Under the pieces are notes generated by a model, which saw only the letters and a program-made list of their open reading frames with translations, searched no databases and was not told the DNA's origin. Below, in pieces: positions 41,703 to 50,341 of a stretch of 64,000 nucleotides of DNA. The stretch covers positions 62,001 through 126,000 of the forward strand of contig NZ_BJOG01000009.1 in the NCBI RefSeq assembly GCF_006540085.1. Reading direction: 5' to 3'. A program made the translations under genes and the position numbers. Source of the DNA: Microbacterium oxydans. GTDB lineage: Bacteria > Actinomycetota > Actinomycetes > Actinomycetales > Microbacteriaceae. Positions within the stretch are counted from its first letter, which is position 1. The number at the start of each line of letters is the position of its first letter.

Positions 41703-42788
41703 TCAGCCGCCGATCGCGTTCATGCCGCGCGCGGGCTGCAGGAACGAGGGGTCGTCGATCGCGTGCCCCGGCAGCTTGCCATGCACGCACGAACGCAGCA
41801 GTGCGGCGATCTCGTCCGCGCGTTGCCCCGGCGCGGAGGCCGACTCTCCGCGCAGCAGCCCGGTCAGGTCGTACTCGGCGAGCGAGAACAGGCAGTTGCG
41901 CAGTTGCCCGTCGGCGGTCAGCCGCAGACGATCGCAGGCGCCGCAGAACGGGGCGGTGACCGAGGCGATCACGCCGACCTCGTGCGGCCCGCCGTCGATC
42001 CGCCACTTCTCGGCGGGAGCGCCACCGCGGCCCTCGACCGGCTCGAGGTGCCAGCGTTCTCCCAGCGAGGCGAGGATCTCCTCGCGCGTGACCATCGAGG
42101 CGCGGTCCCAGGTGTGCCCGGCGTCCAGCGGCATCTGCTCGATGAATCGGAGCTGAGCGCCCACGCCCATCGCGAACTCCACGAGATCGACCAGCTCGTC
42201 GTCGTTCACGCCGCGCATGGCGACCGCGTTCAGCTTGAGGGGACGGAGGGACGAGGCCGCAGCCGCCTCGATACCCGCGAACACGTCGTCGAGGCGGTCG
42301 CGGCGGGTGAGGTCGGCGAAGCGCTGGCGGTCGACCGTGTCGATGCTGATGTTGAGGCGCGTGAGTCCGGCATCGATCAGGGCCGGGAGCTTCTGGGCGA
42401 GGCTGATGCCGTTGGTGGTCATCGCCACCTCGACAGGGCCCTCCTCCCCCTCGATGCGCGCGATGCGCCGCACGACGTCGACGATGTCGGTGCGCAGCAG
42501 CGGTTCGCCGCCGGTGAGACGGAAGGTGCGGATGCCGAGAGCTGCGGCGACCTCCGCCACCTCGACGATCTCGTCGGTGGAGAGGATGCTCGTGCGGGCG
42601 AGCCACTCGTTGCCCTGCTCGGGCATGCAGTACGTGCAACGCAGCGAACAGCGATCGGTGAGGGAGATACGCAGATCGCGATGCACACGGCCATGCGTGT
42701 CGACGAGACCTCCCGTGAGGCCGGCGGCATGAGATGCGGGCTCGGTGCGCGGCGCGCGCATGCCGATGACCACCGGCACGGCCGTCAC
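41703..42788 (-). CDS. moaA: GTP 3',8-cyclase MoaA
   Basis: A 361-residue radical-SAM enzyme for the first step of molybdopterin synthesis, GTP to 3',8-cyclo-GTP. C47, C51 and C54 (DRCSLRCTYC) hold the SAM cluster, and C282, C285 and C299 hold the second cluster that binds GTP. The chain ends NAIGG, the GG tail needed for activity. I prefer GTG 42788, with GGGGAG upstream, over the later ATG. It is on the same strand as modABC, 121 bases after modC. Confidence 0.92.
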   Translation of the reverse strand: MTAVPVVIGMRAPRTEPASHAAGLTGGLVDTHGRVHRDLRISLTDRCSLRCTYCMPEQGNEWLARTSILSTDEIVEVAEVAAALGIRTFRLTGGEPLLRTDIVDVVRRIARIEGEEGPVEVAMTTNGISLAQKLPALIDAGLTRLNISIDTVDRQRFADLTRRDRLDDVFAGIEAAAASSLRPLKLNAVAMRGVNDDELVDLVEFAMGVGAQLRFIEQMPLDAGHTWDRASMVTREEILASLGERWHLEPVEGRGGAPAEKWRIDGGPHEVGVIASVTAPFCGACDRLRLTADGQLRNCLFSLAEYDLTGLLRGESASAPGQRADEIAALLRSCVHGKLPGHAIDDPSFLQPARGMNAIGG

Positions 42789-42909
42789 GGTGCTCCCCCG
42801 CTCCCCGTCATGTTCCGAGACTAACCCCCGGAGCAGCGCGCGGGGGCGGCTCGGCGGCGACGACCGGCACATTGTCAGTGTTCCGCCCACGACCGCCCGG
42901 GGCGACGAC

Positions 42910-43986
42910 TCAGCGCAGGGGAACGAACCGCACATGCTCGGGCTCGATCCGCAGCTGGACGGTCTCGCCGACGAGCAGTCCTGCGGCATCGGAGACAGAG
43001 AGGTCGACGACGCACGACCCGGTCTGCAGCCGGACGCCGGTGACCGTGGGTTCGAGCCGGTCGACCTCGGCGATCCATCCACCGCCGTCCGAGCCGTCGA
43101 CCAACCGCACGTGCTCGGGGCGGAACACGGCGATCAGCGGCGTTCCATCGTCCTCGGCGAGCGCGCGCGAAGCGGGATCCGCGCTGGTCAGCCGCACCTC
43201 ACCACCCCGCCACGCGCCCCCACTCGCGACGCCGACCAGGCGATTGACGCCGGCGATCGAGGCGACGAAGCCCGACGCGGGTGCCGACAGCACGTCGCGG
43301 ACCGGCCCGCTCTGTGTGACCCGCCCCGACTCGACGACCAGGAGGCGCTCGGCCAACGCGACCGCATCAGCGGCATCGTGGGTGACCGCGATCGTGGTGA
43401 CCCCGGCGAGCTGGTCGCGCAGCATCTGTCGGATCTCGCCCGCCGTCACCGGGTCGAGCGCCACCAGCGGTTCGTCGAGCAGCACCGCGCGCGGAGAGGC
43501 GGCGAGCGCCCTGGCGACGGCCACGCGCTGCCCTTCACCACCCGAGAGCTCATGCGGCATCCGGTCCCCGGATCCGGCGAGCCCGACGCGTGCGAGCCAC
43601 TCATCGGCAGAGTCTCGCGCGGCACGGGCGTCCGTACCTGCCGCCCGAGGGCCGAAGGCGACGTTCTCGCGGACGGACAGGTGCGGGAACAGACGCGCAT
43701 CCTGGCCGAGCAGCACGACCCCGCGGTTCATCGGCGGCGTCCGCACCCGTGGTGAGGCGACGCGGTCGACGACCCGGCCGGCGACCTCGATCTCTCCCGC
43801 GCTCAGCGGCTCGAGGCCCGCGAGTGCCTGCAGCAGGGTCGATTTGCCCGCGCCGCTGGGCCCCATGATGGCCATGGTCTCCCCCACCGCCACCTGCAGA
43901 GCGACGTCGACGGCGAAGTGCTCGCGATCGACCACGATGTGTGCGCGCAGCCCCGGCGCCTCGGCCCGGGTCTCCCTTCCCGTCAT
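42910..43986 (-). CDS. modC: Molybdate ABC transporter ATPase ModC
   Basis: A 358-residue ATPase with Walker A GPSGAGKST at 42-50, signature LSGGEGQRVAVARAL, Walker B VLLDEPLVALD, and a C-terminal TOBE-type domain (about 290-358, ending RIEPEHVRFVPLR) that binds oxyanion. The start overlaps the modB stop by ATGA. Together with ModA and ModB it imports molybdate. Confidence 0.9.
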   Translation of the reverse strand: MTGRETRAEAPGLRAHIVVDREHFAVDVALQVAVGETMAIMGPSGAGKSTLLQALAGLEPLSAGEIEVAGRVVDRVASPRVRTPPMNRGVVLLGQDARLFPHLSVRENVAFGPRAAGTDARAARDSADEWLARVGLAGSGDRMPHELSGGEGQRVAVARALAASPRAVLLDEPLVALDPVTAGEIRQMLRDQLAGVTTIAVTHDAADAVALAERLLVVESGRVTQSGPVRDVLSAPASGFVASIAGVNRLVGVASGGAWRGGEVRLTSADPASRALAEDDGTPLIAVFRPEHVRLVDGSDGGGWIAEVDRLEPTVTGVRLQTGSCVVDLSVSDAAGLLVGETVQLRIEPEHVRFVPLR

Positions 43987-44771
43987 CGTGCGGCCCCCGG
44001 TCGCCAGCCGCGCACGAGAAGCAGCACGACGATGGCGGTCGCGAGCAGCAACAGGGCGAGCGCGACCGCCGTGCCCTGCGAGACTCCCGCACCGTTGAAC
44101 GCGGTGTAGATCGCGAGCGGCATCGTCTGGGTGACTCCCGGTCGATTGCCTGCGAACAGCGCCGTCGCACCGAATTCCCCGATCGCCCGCGCGAAGCACA
44201 GCACGACGCCAGCCACGATCCCCGGTGCCGCGATCGGCAGGGTGATGCGGCGCAGGATCGTCCATCGTCCGGCTCCGAGGGCCGCGGCCGTGCGCTCGTG
44301 GTCCACGCCCGACGTGCGCACGGCACCCTCGACGGCCAGGACCAGGAAGGGCAGCGCGACGAAGGTCTGCGCCAGCACCACGGCGGGAGTGCTGAAGGAG
44401 AGGCCGAGCCCGCCGAACCACCCCGCACGTCCGAACAGGTACAGCAGCGCGACGCCGCCCACCATCGGCGGCAGCACCAGCGGCACCGTGACGACGGCGC
44501 GGAGCACGGCGGCGAGCCGGGGGCCGGAACGGGCGATGTACAGCGCGAGCGGAACGCCGACGACGATGCAGAGCAGCGTGGCGACGAGGCCGGTGCCGAG
44601 CGAGAGGAGGAGAGCAGAGAGGGCTGCCTGCGACGTCACATCGGCCAGGAACGTCGACCACTGCACACGCGCGACGAGAGCGATCAACGGCAGGATCAGG
44701 AAGGCCAGACCGATCGCAGCGGGGATGGCGAGCGCCCGCGGAGCGTACCCTCGACCCCCTGCTGCACTCAT
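43983..44771 (-). CDS. modB: Molybdate ABC transporter permease ModB
   Basis: A 262-residue permease with five or six helices. The coupling motif is TAAALGAGRWTILRRITLPIAAPGI, with ALGAGRW typical of ModB/CysT permeases, and FARAIGEFGATALFAGN is the conserved ModB signature. It is coupled to modA (ATGA) and modC (ATGA). Confidence 0.92.
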   Translation of the reverse strand: MSAAGGRGYAPRALAIPAAIGLAFLILPLIALVARVQWSTFLADVTSQAALSALLLSLGTGLVATLLCIVVGVPLALYIARSGPRLAAVLRAVVTVPLVLPPMVGGVALLYLFGRAGWFGGLGLSFSTPAVVLAQTFVALPFLVLAVEGAVRTSGVDHERTAAALGAGRWTILRRITLPIAAPGIVAGVVLCFARAIGEFGATALFAGNRPGVTQTMPLAIYTAFNGAGVSQGTAVALALLLLATAIVVLLLVRGWRPGAAR

Positions 44772-45550
44772 GGGGCTCCGAAGCCGAAGTCCGCCAGGAT
44801 CTTCTGTCCGGCGGCCGACAGCACGAACGCCACGAACGCATCAGCCGCCTCGGCGTTCGGCGCGTCCGAGAGCGCGGCGATCGGGTAATGGTTGACGACT
44901 TCGTCCGCACCATCGGGCACGACTGCCTCGACATCGGAACGCCCGATCACGTCAGTGGCGTACACGAGTCCGGCATCGGCCTCGGACGCGGCGACCTTCG
45001 TGAGCACCGCCGTCACGTTCTGCTCGAGGCTGGACGCATCGACCGTCACATCCGCGGCGGCTAGCAGCTTCGCGGAAGCAGCACCGCACGGCACCTCCGG
45101 TGCACACAGCACCGTGGTCACGTCGGCCAGATCGGCGAGCGTCTCGACGCCGCCCGGGTTCCCGGAAGGCACCGCGATGACGAGGGTGTTGGAGGCGAAC
45201 AGCGTCGGATCCGCGGTGACGTCGGCGGCCTTGCCCATGTTCGCCTCGTCGGCCGAGGCGAACACATCGGCCGGTGCGCCTTCGAGGATCTGCGTGACCA
45301 GCGTGGATGAGCCGTCGTACACCGGGCTGAACCGCACCTCCGGATTCTCGGCGACGAACGCCTCGCCGATGGCATCGAAGGCGCCGCTGAGCGATGCGGC
45401 GGCGTAGACCGTGAGGTCTCCACTCAGGCTGCTCTGCTCGGTGGTGGCCGATGGCGACGGCGTGCTCCCTGCCGTGCTCGCACAGCCGCCCAGGGCGAGG
45501 ACGGCGGCGGCGAGGACGAGGACGGTGGAGCGGCGGAGCGTGCGGTTCAT
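44768..45550 (-). CDS. modA: Molybdate-binding lipoprotein ModA
   Basis: A 260-residue binding lipoprotein: lipobox LALGGC (C23), then LTVYAAASLSGAFDAIGEAF, the ModA opening, whose Ser residues bind the oxyanion, and LAPVYDGSS-type GSSTLVTQI. The C-terminal HYPIAALSDAPN is also typical. It begins one base after the regulator stop, so regulator and importer form one transcript. Confidence 0.92.
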   Translation of the reverse strand: MNRTLRRSTVLVLAAAVLALGGCASTAGSTPSPSATTEQSSLSGDLTVYAAASLSGAFDAIGEAFVAENPEVRFSPVYDGSSTLVTQILEGAPADVFASADEANMGKAADVTADPTLFASNTLVIAVPSGNPGGVETLADLADVTTVLCAPEVPCGAASAKLLAAADVTVDASSLEQNVTAVLTKVAASEADAGLVYATDVIGRSDVEAVVPDGADEVVNHYPIAALSDAPNAEAADAFVAFVLSAAGQKILADFGFGAP

Positions 45551-45551
45551 G

Positions 45552-45944
45552 TCAGTCTTTCGGGACCTCGACGACGACCTGCGTCGCCTTGACGGATGCG
45601 GTGGCGAGGGAGCCCACCTCGAGCTGCAGATCGCGGGCCGCCTCAGCGGACATGAGCGAAACGACGCGATGCGGCCCTGACTGGATGTCGACCTGCGCCA
45701 TCAGCCCGTCGATCTGCACGCGCGTCACGATGCCGAGGAAGCGATTGCGGGCGCTGGAGAGCACGCTCCCGGCATCCGACTCCTCCGCGGCGAGCGCCTC
45801 GGCCCGTGCCGCGAGCGCGTCACCGGGGATCTCCGCCGGCGCCGCATCGGTGACCGGCAGCAATCCCTGCTCGATCCAGCGACGGACGGTGTCGTCGCTG
45901 ACGCCGAGCAGTTGCGCGGCCCGGGCGATCCGATAGGTCTGCAT
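45552..45944 (-). CDS. Excisionase-type HTH plus TOBE molybdate sensor
   Basis: A 130-residue protein that joins a MerR/excisionase-like helix-turn-helix (about 1-45; YRIARAAQLLGVSDDTVRRWIEQGLLP) to a single molybdopterin-binding TOBE domain (about 66-128; RNRFLGIVTRVQIDGLMAQVDIQSGPHRVVSLMS). It is probably a small ModE replacement that senses molybdate and controls this operon, of which it is the first gene. A -10 (TAGATT) ends 6 bp before ATG 45944, so the message is leaderless. Confidence 0.85.
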   Translation of the reverse strand: MQTYRIARAAQLLGVSDDTVRRWIEQGLLPVTDAAPAEIPGDALAARAEALAAEESDAGSVLSSARNRFLGIVTRVQIDGLMAQVDIQSGPHRVVSLMSAEAARDLQLEVGSLATASVKATQVVVEVPKD

Positions 45945-45950
45945 GACAGG

Positions 45951-45956
45951 AATCTA
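45951..45956 (-). promoter_or_regulatory. -10 element of the mod operon
   Basis: TAGATT on the minus strand ends 6 bp before the ATG at 45944. No clear ModE-type palindrome is visible near it. Confidence 0.5.
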
Positions 45957-46064
45957 CCGCACGAGCGGAGAGATCAGGTCGATAGTTCCGATTCTGCGAC
46001 AATCCGTCGTGTCCCCCGAATGGCCGATACCGCGCGGGCGGGTTCTCCGCCATGATGGCTCTCG

Positions 46065-47435
46065 ATGACGGCGCCGAATCAACCACAGGACGGGCTGTCC
46101 GACTTCGCGGAGCTGATGGCCCGCGAACAGGAGTTCTCCACCCCTGACCGGATCCCCCCGGAGGTACGCAGACGGCGACGGCGCCGCGGCCTCGTCGCCA
46201 CCGCCATCGTCGTCGTGCTGCTGCTTGCCGCGGCGGGCGGCTACGTCGGGTGGGCACTCACCGCTCCCGTGAGTCCGCCGGCGGTGTCGACGCAGATGCC
46301 GCAGGTCCCGGCAGCCGCTCCGGCATCGATCACCACGCCCCCGGCGGATGCCTCGGCGCTCAGCGTCGCGGGCGCTGACGTCTATCTCGGCGAAACGGCG
46401 AACGGCGTCTGGTCGTCGAGCGGCACGGGCGAGCCCCTGCCCATCGCGAGCATCACCAAGCTCATCACCGCCCTGGTCATCCTCGATGCCTCCCCGCTCG
46501 CCTCCGCCGACGACCCGGGTCCCACCATCACTTTCAGCAAGGCCGATCACGACCTCTACGACCGTTACTACGTCCTCGGGGCGACGATCGCCCCCATGCC
46601 CACCGGCACCTCGATGTCGCTGCGCGATGCCCTGGCCGCCATGCTCATCCCCTCGGCCAGCAACTACGCCGATGCACTGTCCTCCCGGATCTTCGGGTCG
46701 CAGAACGCGTTCCTCGGCGCCACGCGAAACTGGCTCGCCGCCCACGGGCTGACCGGCACGACGATCACCGAGCCCACGGGCATCAGTCCCCGCAACACCA
46801 GCACACCCACCGATCTCCTCGCGATCGGCAAACTCGCCGCGGCGAACCCCGTCATCGCCCAGATCGTGGCGACTCCGTCGATCACGCTTCCCGGCGCCGG
46901 CCTGCTCCACAACACCAACGGCCTCCTCGGGACGACGGGGATCACGGGATTGAAGACGGGCACGTTGGGCGAGGGCACCTACAGCCTGCTGTACACCGCG
47001 AGTCTCGCCGTCGGCACGGCCGAGCCGCTCGCGGTGACCGGGGTCGTACTCGGGGGAGCGTCGCGCGAGTCGGTCAACGCCGGTGTGCTCGCGGTGCTCG
47101 ACAGCATCCGCGCCGGGTTCCACCAGGTGCCGGTCGCGTCGGCAGGGCAGAAGGTGGGCACGATCACGACACCCTGGGGAGACAGTGCCCAGCTGCTCAT
47201 CGACGAGGACGCGACGATCTTCACCTGGTCGGACACACCGGTCGTCGTGACGATGGACATCAAGACCCCGCCGACCTATCGCGACGGCACGGAGGTGGGA
47301 ACCGTCACCTGGACCGCCGGCCCGAACACCGTCACCGCTGCAGTCACGATCTCGGGCACCATCGACCAGCCGACGGAGTGGTGGCGGCTGACGCATCCCT
47401 CCGAGCTCGGTGCGATGACGGAGACCGAGGGCTGA
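46065..47435 (+). CDS. D-alanyl-D-alanine carboxypeptidase (S11-like), membrane-anchored
   Basis: A 456-residue cell-wall enzyme: cytoplasmic N-terminus with an Arg cluster (35-41), one membrane helix at about 43-66, a Pro/Ala linker and a penicillin-binding domain from about 100. Active-site motifs are S129-I-T-K132 and K297-T-G299. The second motif reads S197-A-S199-N200 where S-x-N is expected, so Asn is displaced by one or replaced by Ser. It sits between the mod operon and the moe/moa operon without functional link to Moco. Confidence 0.83.
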   Translation: MTAPNQPQDGLSDFAELMAREQEFSTPDRIPPEVRRRRRRRGLVATAIVVVLLLAAAGGYVGWALTAPVSPPAVSTQMPQVPAAAPASITTPPADASALSVAGADVYLGETANGVWSSSGTGEPLPIASITKLITALVILDASPLASADDPGPTITFSKADHDLYDRYYVLGATIAPMPTGTSMSLRDALAAMLIPSASNYADALSSRIFGSQNAFLGATRNWLAAHGLTGTTITEPTGISPRNTSTPTDLLAIGKLAAANPVIAQIVATPSITLPGAGLLHNTNGLLGTTGITGLKTGTLGEGTYSLLYTASLAVGTAEPLAVTGVVLGGASRESVNAGVLAVLDSIRAGFHQVPVASAGQKVGTITTPWGDSAQLLIDEDATIFTWSDTPVVVTMDIKTPPTYRDGTEVGTVTWTAGPNTVTAAVTISGTIDQPTEWWRLTHPSELGAMTETEG

Positions 47436-47458
47436 AGACACAGTCGGCGGAGCGGGCA

Positions 47459-47464
47459 TACGCT
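47459..47464 (+). promoter_or_regulatory. -10 element of the moeB operon
   Basis: TACGCT ends 6 bp before the ATG at 47471, predicting a leaderless moeB-moeA-moaC-moaD transcript. Confidence 0.5.
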
Positions 47465-47470
47465 GAACCC

Positions 47471-48253
47471 ATGCAGCCTCTCGTCGCCCCTGCCGCCGCG
47501 CTGGCGCCGGAAGAACTCGTCCGCACTGCGCGGCATGCGGTCCTCACCGGCATCGGCGAGGAAGGCCAGCGCCGCCTGAGCGCGGCTCGTGTCACCGTCG
47601 TCGGCGCGGGCGGGCTCGGCTCCCCCGTGCTGCTCGCCCTCGCCGCCGCGGGGGTCGGCACGCTCACCGTGATCGACGACGACGTGGTGGAGCTCACCAA
47701 CCTGCAGCGTCAGCTCGCCCATCGGGTGGAGGACATCGGTGTCGCGAAGACCGCATCCGCCGCGCGCGCGATCGCGTCTCTCGCCCCGCAGACCGTCGTG
47801 CACCCGGTGTTCGAACGCCTCGACAGCGCCAACGCCGAGCGGCTCCTCGCGGGCGCCGATCTCGTGGTCGACACGAGCGACTCGTTCGCGACCCGCCGGG
47901 ATGTGGCCGCTGCGGCCGAGGAGCTCGGACTCCCGCTCGTGTGGGGTGCCGTGCAGGAGTGGCACGCGCAGGTCACTGTCTTCTGGTCGACCCCGCCGGA
48001 GGGAGAGTCGGTGGTGCTCGCGGACCTCTTCCCGCTGGGCACCGAGGGCGAGCCACCCAGCTGTGCCCAGGTCGGGGTGCTCGGGGCGCTGTGCGTGCAG
48101 GTGGGCGGGATGTTGGCCGGCGAGGTGATCAAGCTCGTCACCGGCGCCGGTGAACCGCTGCTCGGGCGGCTCGCGATGATCGATGCGCTGACCTCCCGGC
48201 AGCACGAGATCTCGATCCGCCCGGCATCCACAGCATCGGGGGTGTCGGCATGA
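47471..48253 (+). CDS. moeB: MoaD-activating adenylyltransferase, MoeB/ThiF family
   Basis: A 260-residue E1-like enzyme that adenylates the C-terminal glycine of MoaD. The nucleotide motif GAGGLGSPV is at about 44-52, DDDVVELTNLQRQ follows, and Cys in PPSCAQVGVLG is near the catalytic position. It lacks the C-terminal rhodanese domain of long MoeB/MoeZ proteins, and I do not see the two CxxC zinc pairs of E. coli MoeB. ATG 47471 fits the leaderless promoter; it overlaps moeA by ATGA. Confidence 0.87.
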   Translation: MQPLVAPAAALAPEELVRTARHAVLTGIGEEGQRRLSAARVTVVGAGGLGSPVLLALAAAGVGTLTVIDDDVVELTNLQRQLAHRVEDIGVAKTASAARAIASLAPQTVVHPVFERLDSANAERLLAGADLVVDTSDSFATRRDVAAAAEELGLPLVWGAVQEWHAQVTVFWSTPPEGESVVLADLFPLGTEGEPPSCAQVGVLGALCVQVGGMLAGEVIKLVTGAGEPLLGRLAMIDALTSRQHEISIRPASTASGVSA

Positions 48254-49485
48254 GCGGCCGCCGCACGGTCGAGGAGCAGCTCTCCCGCGTGCTCGACGCG
48301 GTTCGCGTCGTCGAGCAGGTCACGCTCCCGGTGGCGGATGCCGCAGGACGCACACTCGCCGCACCCGCCGCGGCCGCCCACGACATCCCCCTGTTCGACA
48401 ACTCCGCGATGGACGGGTTCGCGGTGCGCGGTGCGGACGTCGCGTCGGCCTCCGAGCAGAACCCGGTGACGCTGCGTGTGGTCGCCGACCTCCCTGCCGG
48501 CGTCGCCCTCGACCCGGCGCTCGGCCCTGGCGAAGCCGCCCGCATCATGACCGGTTCTCCCACGCCCACCGATGCCGACGTGATCGTGCCTTTCGAGGAC
48601 ACGGCCGGTGGCCTCGCCGACTCCCTCGGAGAGGTGACGGTGCTGCGCGCCCCCGCCAGGCCCGGCGTGTTCGTACGCCGGCGCGGCGCCGACCTGCACG
48701 CAGGCGATGAGGTCGTGCACGCGGGTGAACGCCTCGGGCCCTTCCAGCTCGCCGCAGCGGTCGCCGCGGGCGTCGAGGCGGTCTCGGTCACCCGTGCGCC
48801 CCGCGTGGTCGTGGTGTCGACCGGAAGCGAACTGCTCGGACCGGGAGACGCACCGGTGCGCGGGCGCATCCCCGACTCGAACGGCCCCCTGCTCCAGCAG
48901 CTGGTCGCCGACGCCGACGCCGAGGTCGTTCTGGTCGCGCGCGTTCCCGACGAGCCCGAGGCCGTCGGAGCCGTCACCGCCGAAGCCACGGCCCTAGGCG
49001 CGGACGTGATCGTCTTCACCGGCGGCGTGAGCGCAGGCGCCTACGAGCCCGTGCGCGGGGCCTTCGACGGCGGCGGACAGGTCGATTTCAGCGCGGTCGC
49101 GATGCAGCCGGGCAAGCCTCAGGCCTTCGGGGTGCTCGAGGGTGGGTGCCTGGTGTTCGGCCTGCCGGGCAACCCCGTCAGCGTCGCCGTGTCGTTCGAG
49201 GTGTTCGTGCGACCCGCGCTGCTCGCGATGCAGGGACGGAGCGAGATCCACCGCCCGCATGCGCCGTTCACCGCGGATGCCTCGTGGACGCCTCCCCCTG
49301 GCCGCCGCCAGTATCTTCCCGCCGTCGTCGACCTCGCCGCGCGCACCGTGCGTCCGGCGACCGCGGGCGGATCGGGATCCCACCTCGCCGGAGGCCTCGC
49401 TCGCGCGCACGCGTTCGCGATCGTGCCGGCCGAGGTCGAGACGGTCGCCGTCGGCGACGTGATCGATGTCATGCTGGTCGGATGA
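48250..49485 (+). CDS. moeA: Molybdopterin molybdenumtransferase MoeA
   Basis: A 411-residue enzyme that inserts molybdate into adenylated molybdopterin. Signatures: PLFDNSAMDGFAVR near 47-60, RIMTGSPTPTDADVIVPFED, VVVVSTGSELLG and VFTGGVSAGAYEPV, and the LPGNPVSVAVSFEVFVRP motif near 300. C-terminal domain IV is present. It is coupled to moeB and moaC by 4-base overlaps. Confidence 0.93.
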   Translation: MSGRRTVEEQLSRVLDAVRVVEQVTLPVADAAGRTLAAPAAAAHDIPLFDNSAMDGFAVRGADVASASEQNPVTLRVVADLPAGVALDPALGPGEAARIMTGSPTPTDADVIVPFEDTAGGLADSLGEVTVLRAPARPGVFVRRRGADLHAGDEVVHAGERLGPFQLAAAVAAGVEAVSVTRAPRVVVVSTGSELLGPGDAPVRGRIPDSNGPLLQQLVADADAEVVLVARVPDEPEAVGAVTAEATALGADVIVFTGGVSAGAYEPVRGAFDGGGQVDFSAVAMQPGKPQAFGVLEGGCLVFGLPGNPVSVAVSFEVFVRPALLAMQGRSEIHRPHAPFTADASWTPPPGRRQYLPAVVDLAARTVRPATAGGSGSHLAGGLARAHAFAIVPAEVETVAVGDVIDVMLVG

Positions 49486-49994
49486 GTTTCCCTCACCTCG
49501 ACGCGGCCGGCCGCGCGCACATGGTCGACGTGACCGCGAAGCAGCCGACCGTCCGCACCGCCACCGCCCGCGGCTTCGTGCGCTGCAGCACCGATGTGAT
49601 CGCCGCCCTGCGCGACGGGACGATGCCGAAGGGCGACGTGCTCGCCGTGGCACGCATCGCGGGTATCCAGGCGGCCAAGTCCACCCCTGCGCTGCTGCCG
49701 CTGGCACACGTGATCGGGGTGCACCGGGCGAGCGTCGACCTCGAGATCGTCGACGACGGCGTGCGCATCGAGGCCACGGTGGGCACCGCCGATCGCACCG
49801 GTGTGGAGATGGAGGCGCTCACCGCCGTGTCGGTCACCGCTCTGGCGGTCGTCGACATGATCAAGGGCATGGACCGCGCCGTGGTGATCGAGGACGTGCG
49901 CATCGTGGCGAAGTCGGGTGGGCGCTCCGGCGACTGGGTGCGTCCCGGCGAAGCATCTCCCGGAGAGACCCACGCCGATGGAGACGCCCGATGA
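49482..49994 (+). CDS. moaC: Cyclic pyranopterin monophosphate synthase MoaC
   Basis: A 170-residue enzyme that turns 3',8-cyclo-GTP into cPMP. The MoaC signature stretches are all present: MVDVTAKQPTVRTATA, AAKSTPALLPLAHVIG, GVEMEALTAVSVTALAVVDM and KGMDRAVVIEDVRIVAKSGG. ATG 49482 overlaps the moeA stop, and the 3' end overlaps moaD. Confidence 0.94.
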   Translation: MSFPHLDAAGRAHMVDVTAKQPTVRTATARGFVRCSTDVIAALRDGTMPKGDVLAVARIAGIQAAKSTPALLPLAHVIGVHRASVDLEIVDDGVRIEATVGTADRTGVEMEALTAVSVTALAVVDMIKGMDRAVVIEDVRIVAKSGGRSGDWVRPGEASPGETHADGDAR

Positions 49995-50224
49995 CTCGGG
50001 TGCGCTACTTCGCCGCGGCCGCGGAGGCTGCCGGTGTCGACTCCGAGGAGCGCGCCGAGACGACACTCGTCGCGCTGCGCACCGCCGTGGTCGCCGAGCA
50101 TCCGGCGCTGGCCGACATCCTTCCGCGCTGCGCCGTCATGGTCGATGGAGTGCGCAGCGACGACGACCTCGCCCTCGACGACGCCGAGCTCATCGACGTT
50201 CTCCCGCCCTTCGCCGGCGGCTGA
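49991..50224 (+). CDS. moaD: Molybdopterin synthase sulfur carrier MoaD
   Basis: A 77-residue ubiquitin-fold protein ending in DVLPPFAGG, the double glycine that is adenylated by MoeB and thiocarboxylated. The opening TRVRYFAAAAEAAGV is typical. It is the last gene of the plus-strand Moco operon; its partner MoaE is convergent on the other strand, 117 bases away across a TGCATGA repeat. Confidence 0.92.
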   Translation: MTRVRYFAAAAEAAGVDSEERAETTLVALRTAVVAEHPALADILPRCAVMVDGVRSDDDLALDDAELIDVLPPFAGG

Positions 50225-50256
50225 GCGCACGCGACCTGCCGCGTCTGCTGGTCACA

Positions 50257-50326
50257 TGCATGACCGGGGGACACCTGCATGATCGCTGGGCGGCGTTTCC
50301 TCCGGCAGACGTCAAAAGCTCATGCA
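50257..50326. repeat. TGCATGA palindromic doublet element, copy 2
   Basis: TGCATGA at 50257 and 50276 (19 bp apart) face a degenerate inverse TCCGGCA at 50301 and a perfect TCATGCA at 50320 (19 bp apart). Gap lengths (19/25/19) equal those of the copy at 24534-24603. It fills the space between the convergent moaD and moaE genes. Confidence 0.72.
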
Positions 50327-50341
50327 AGTGCCGCAACGGAG

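Noticed and set aside
42789..42909. Moco riboswitch in the modC-moaA gap
   Set aside because: I could not fold a Moco-like core; the 121 bases show only GC-rich sequence without a clear aptamer.
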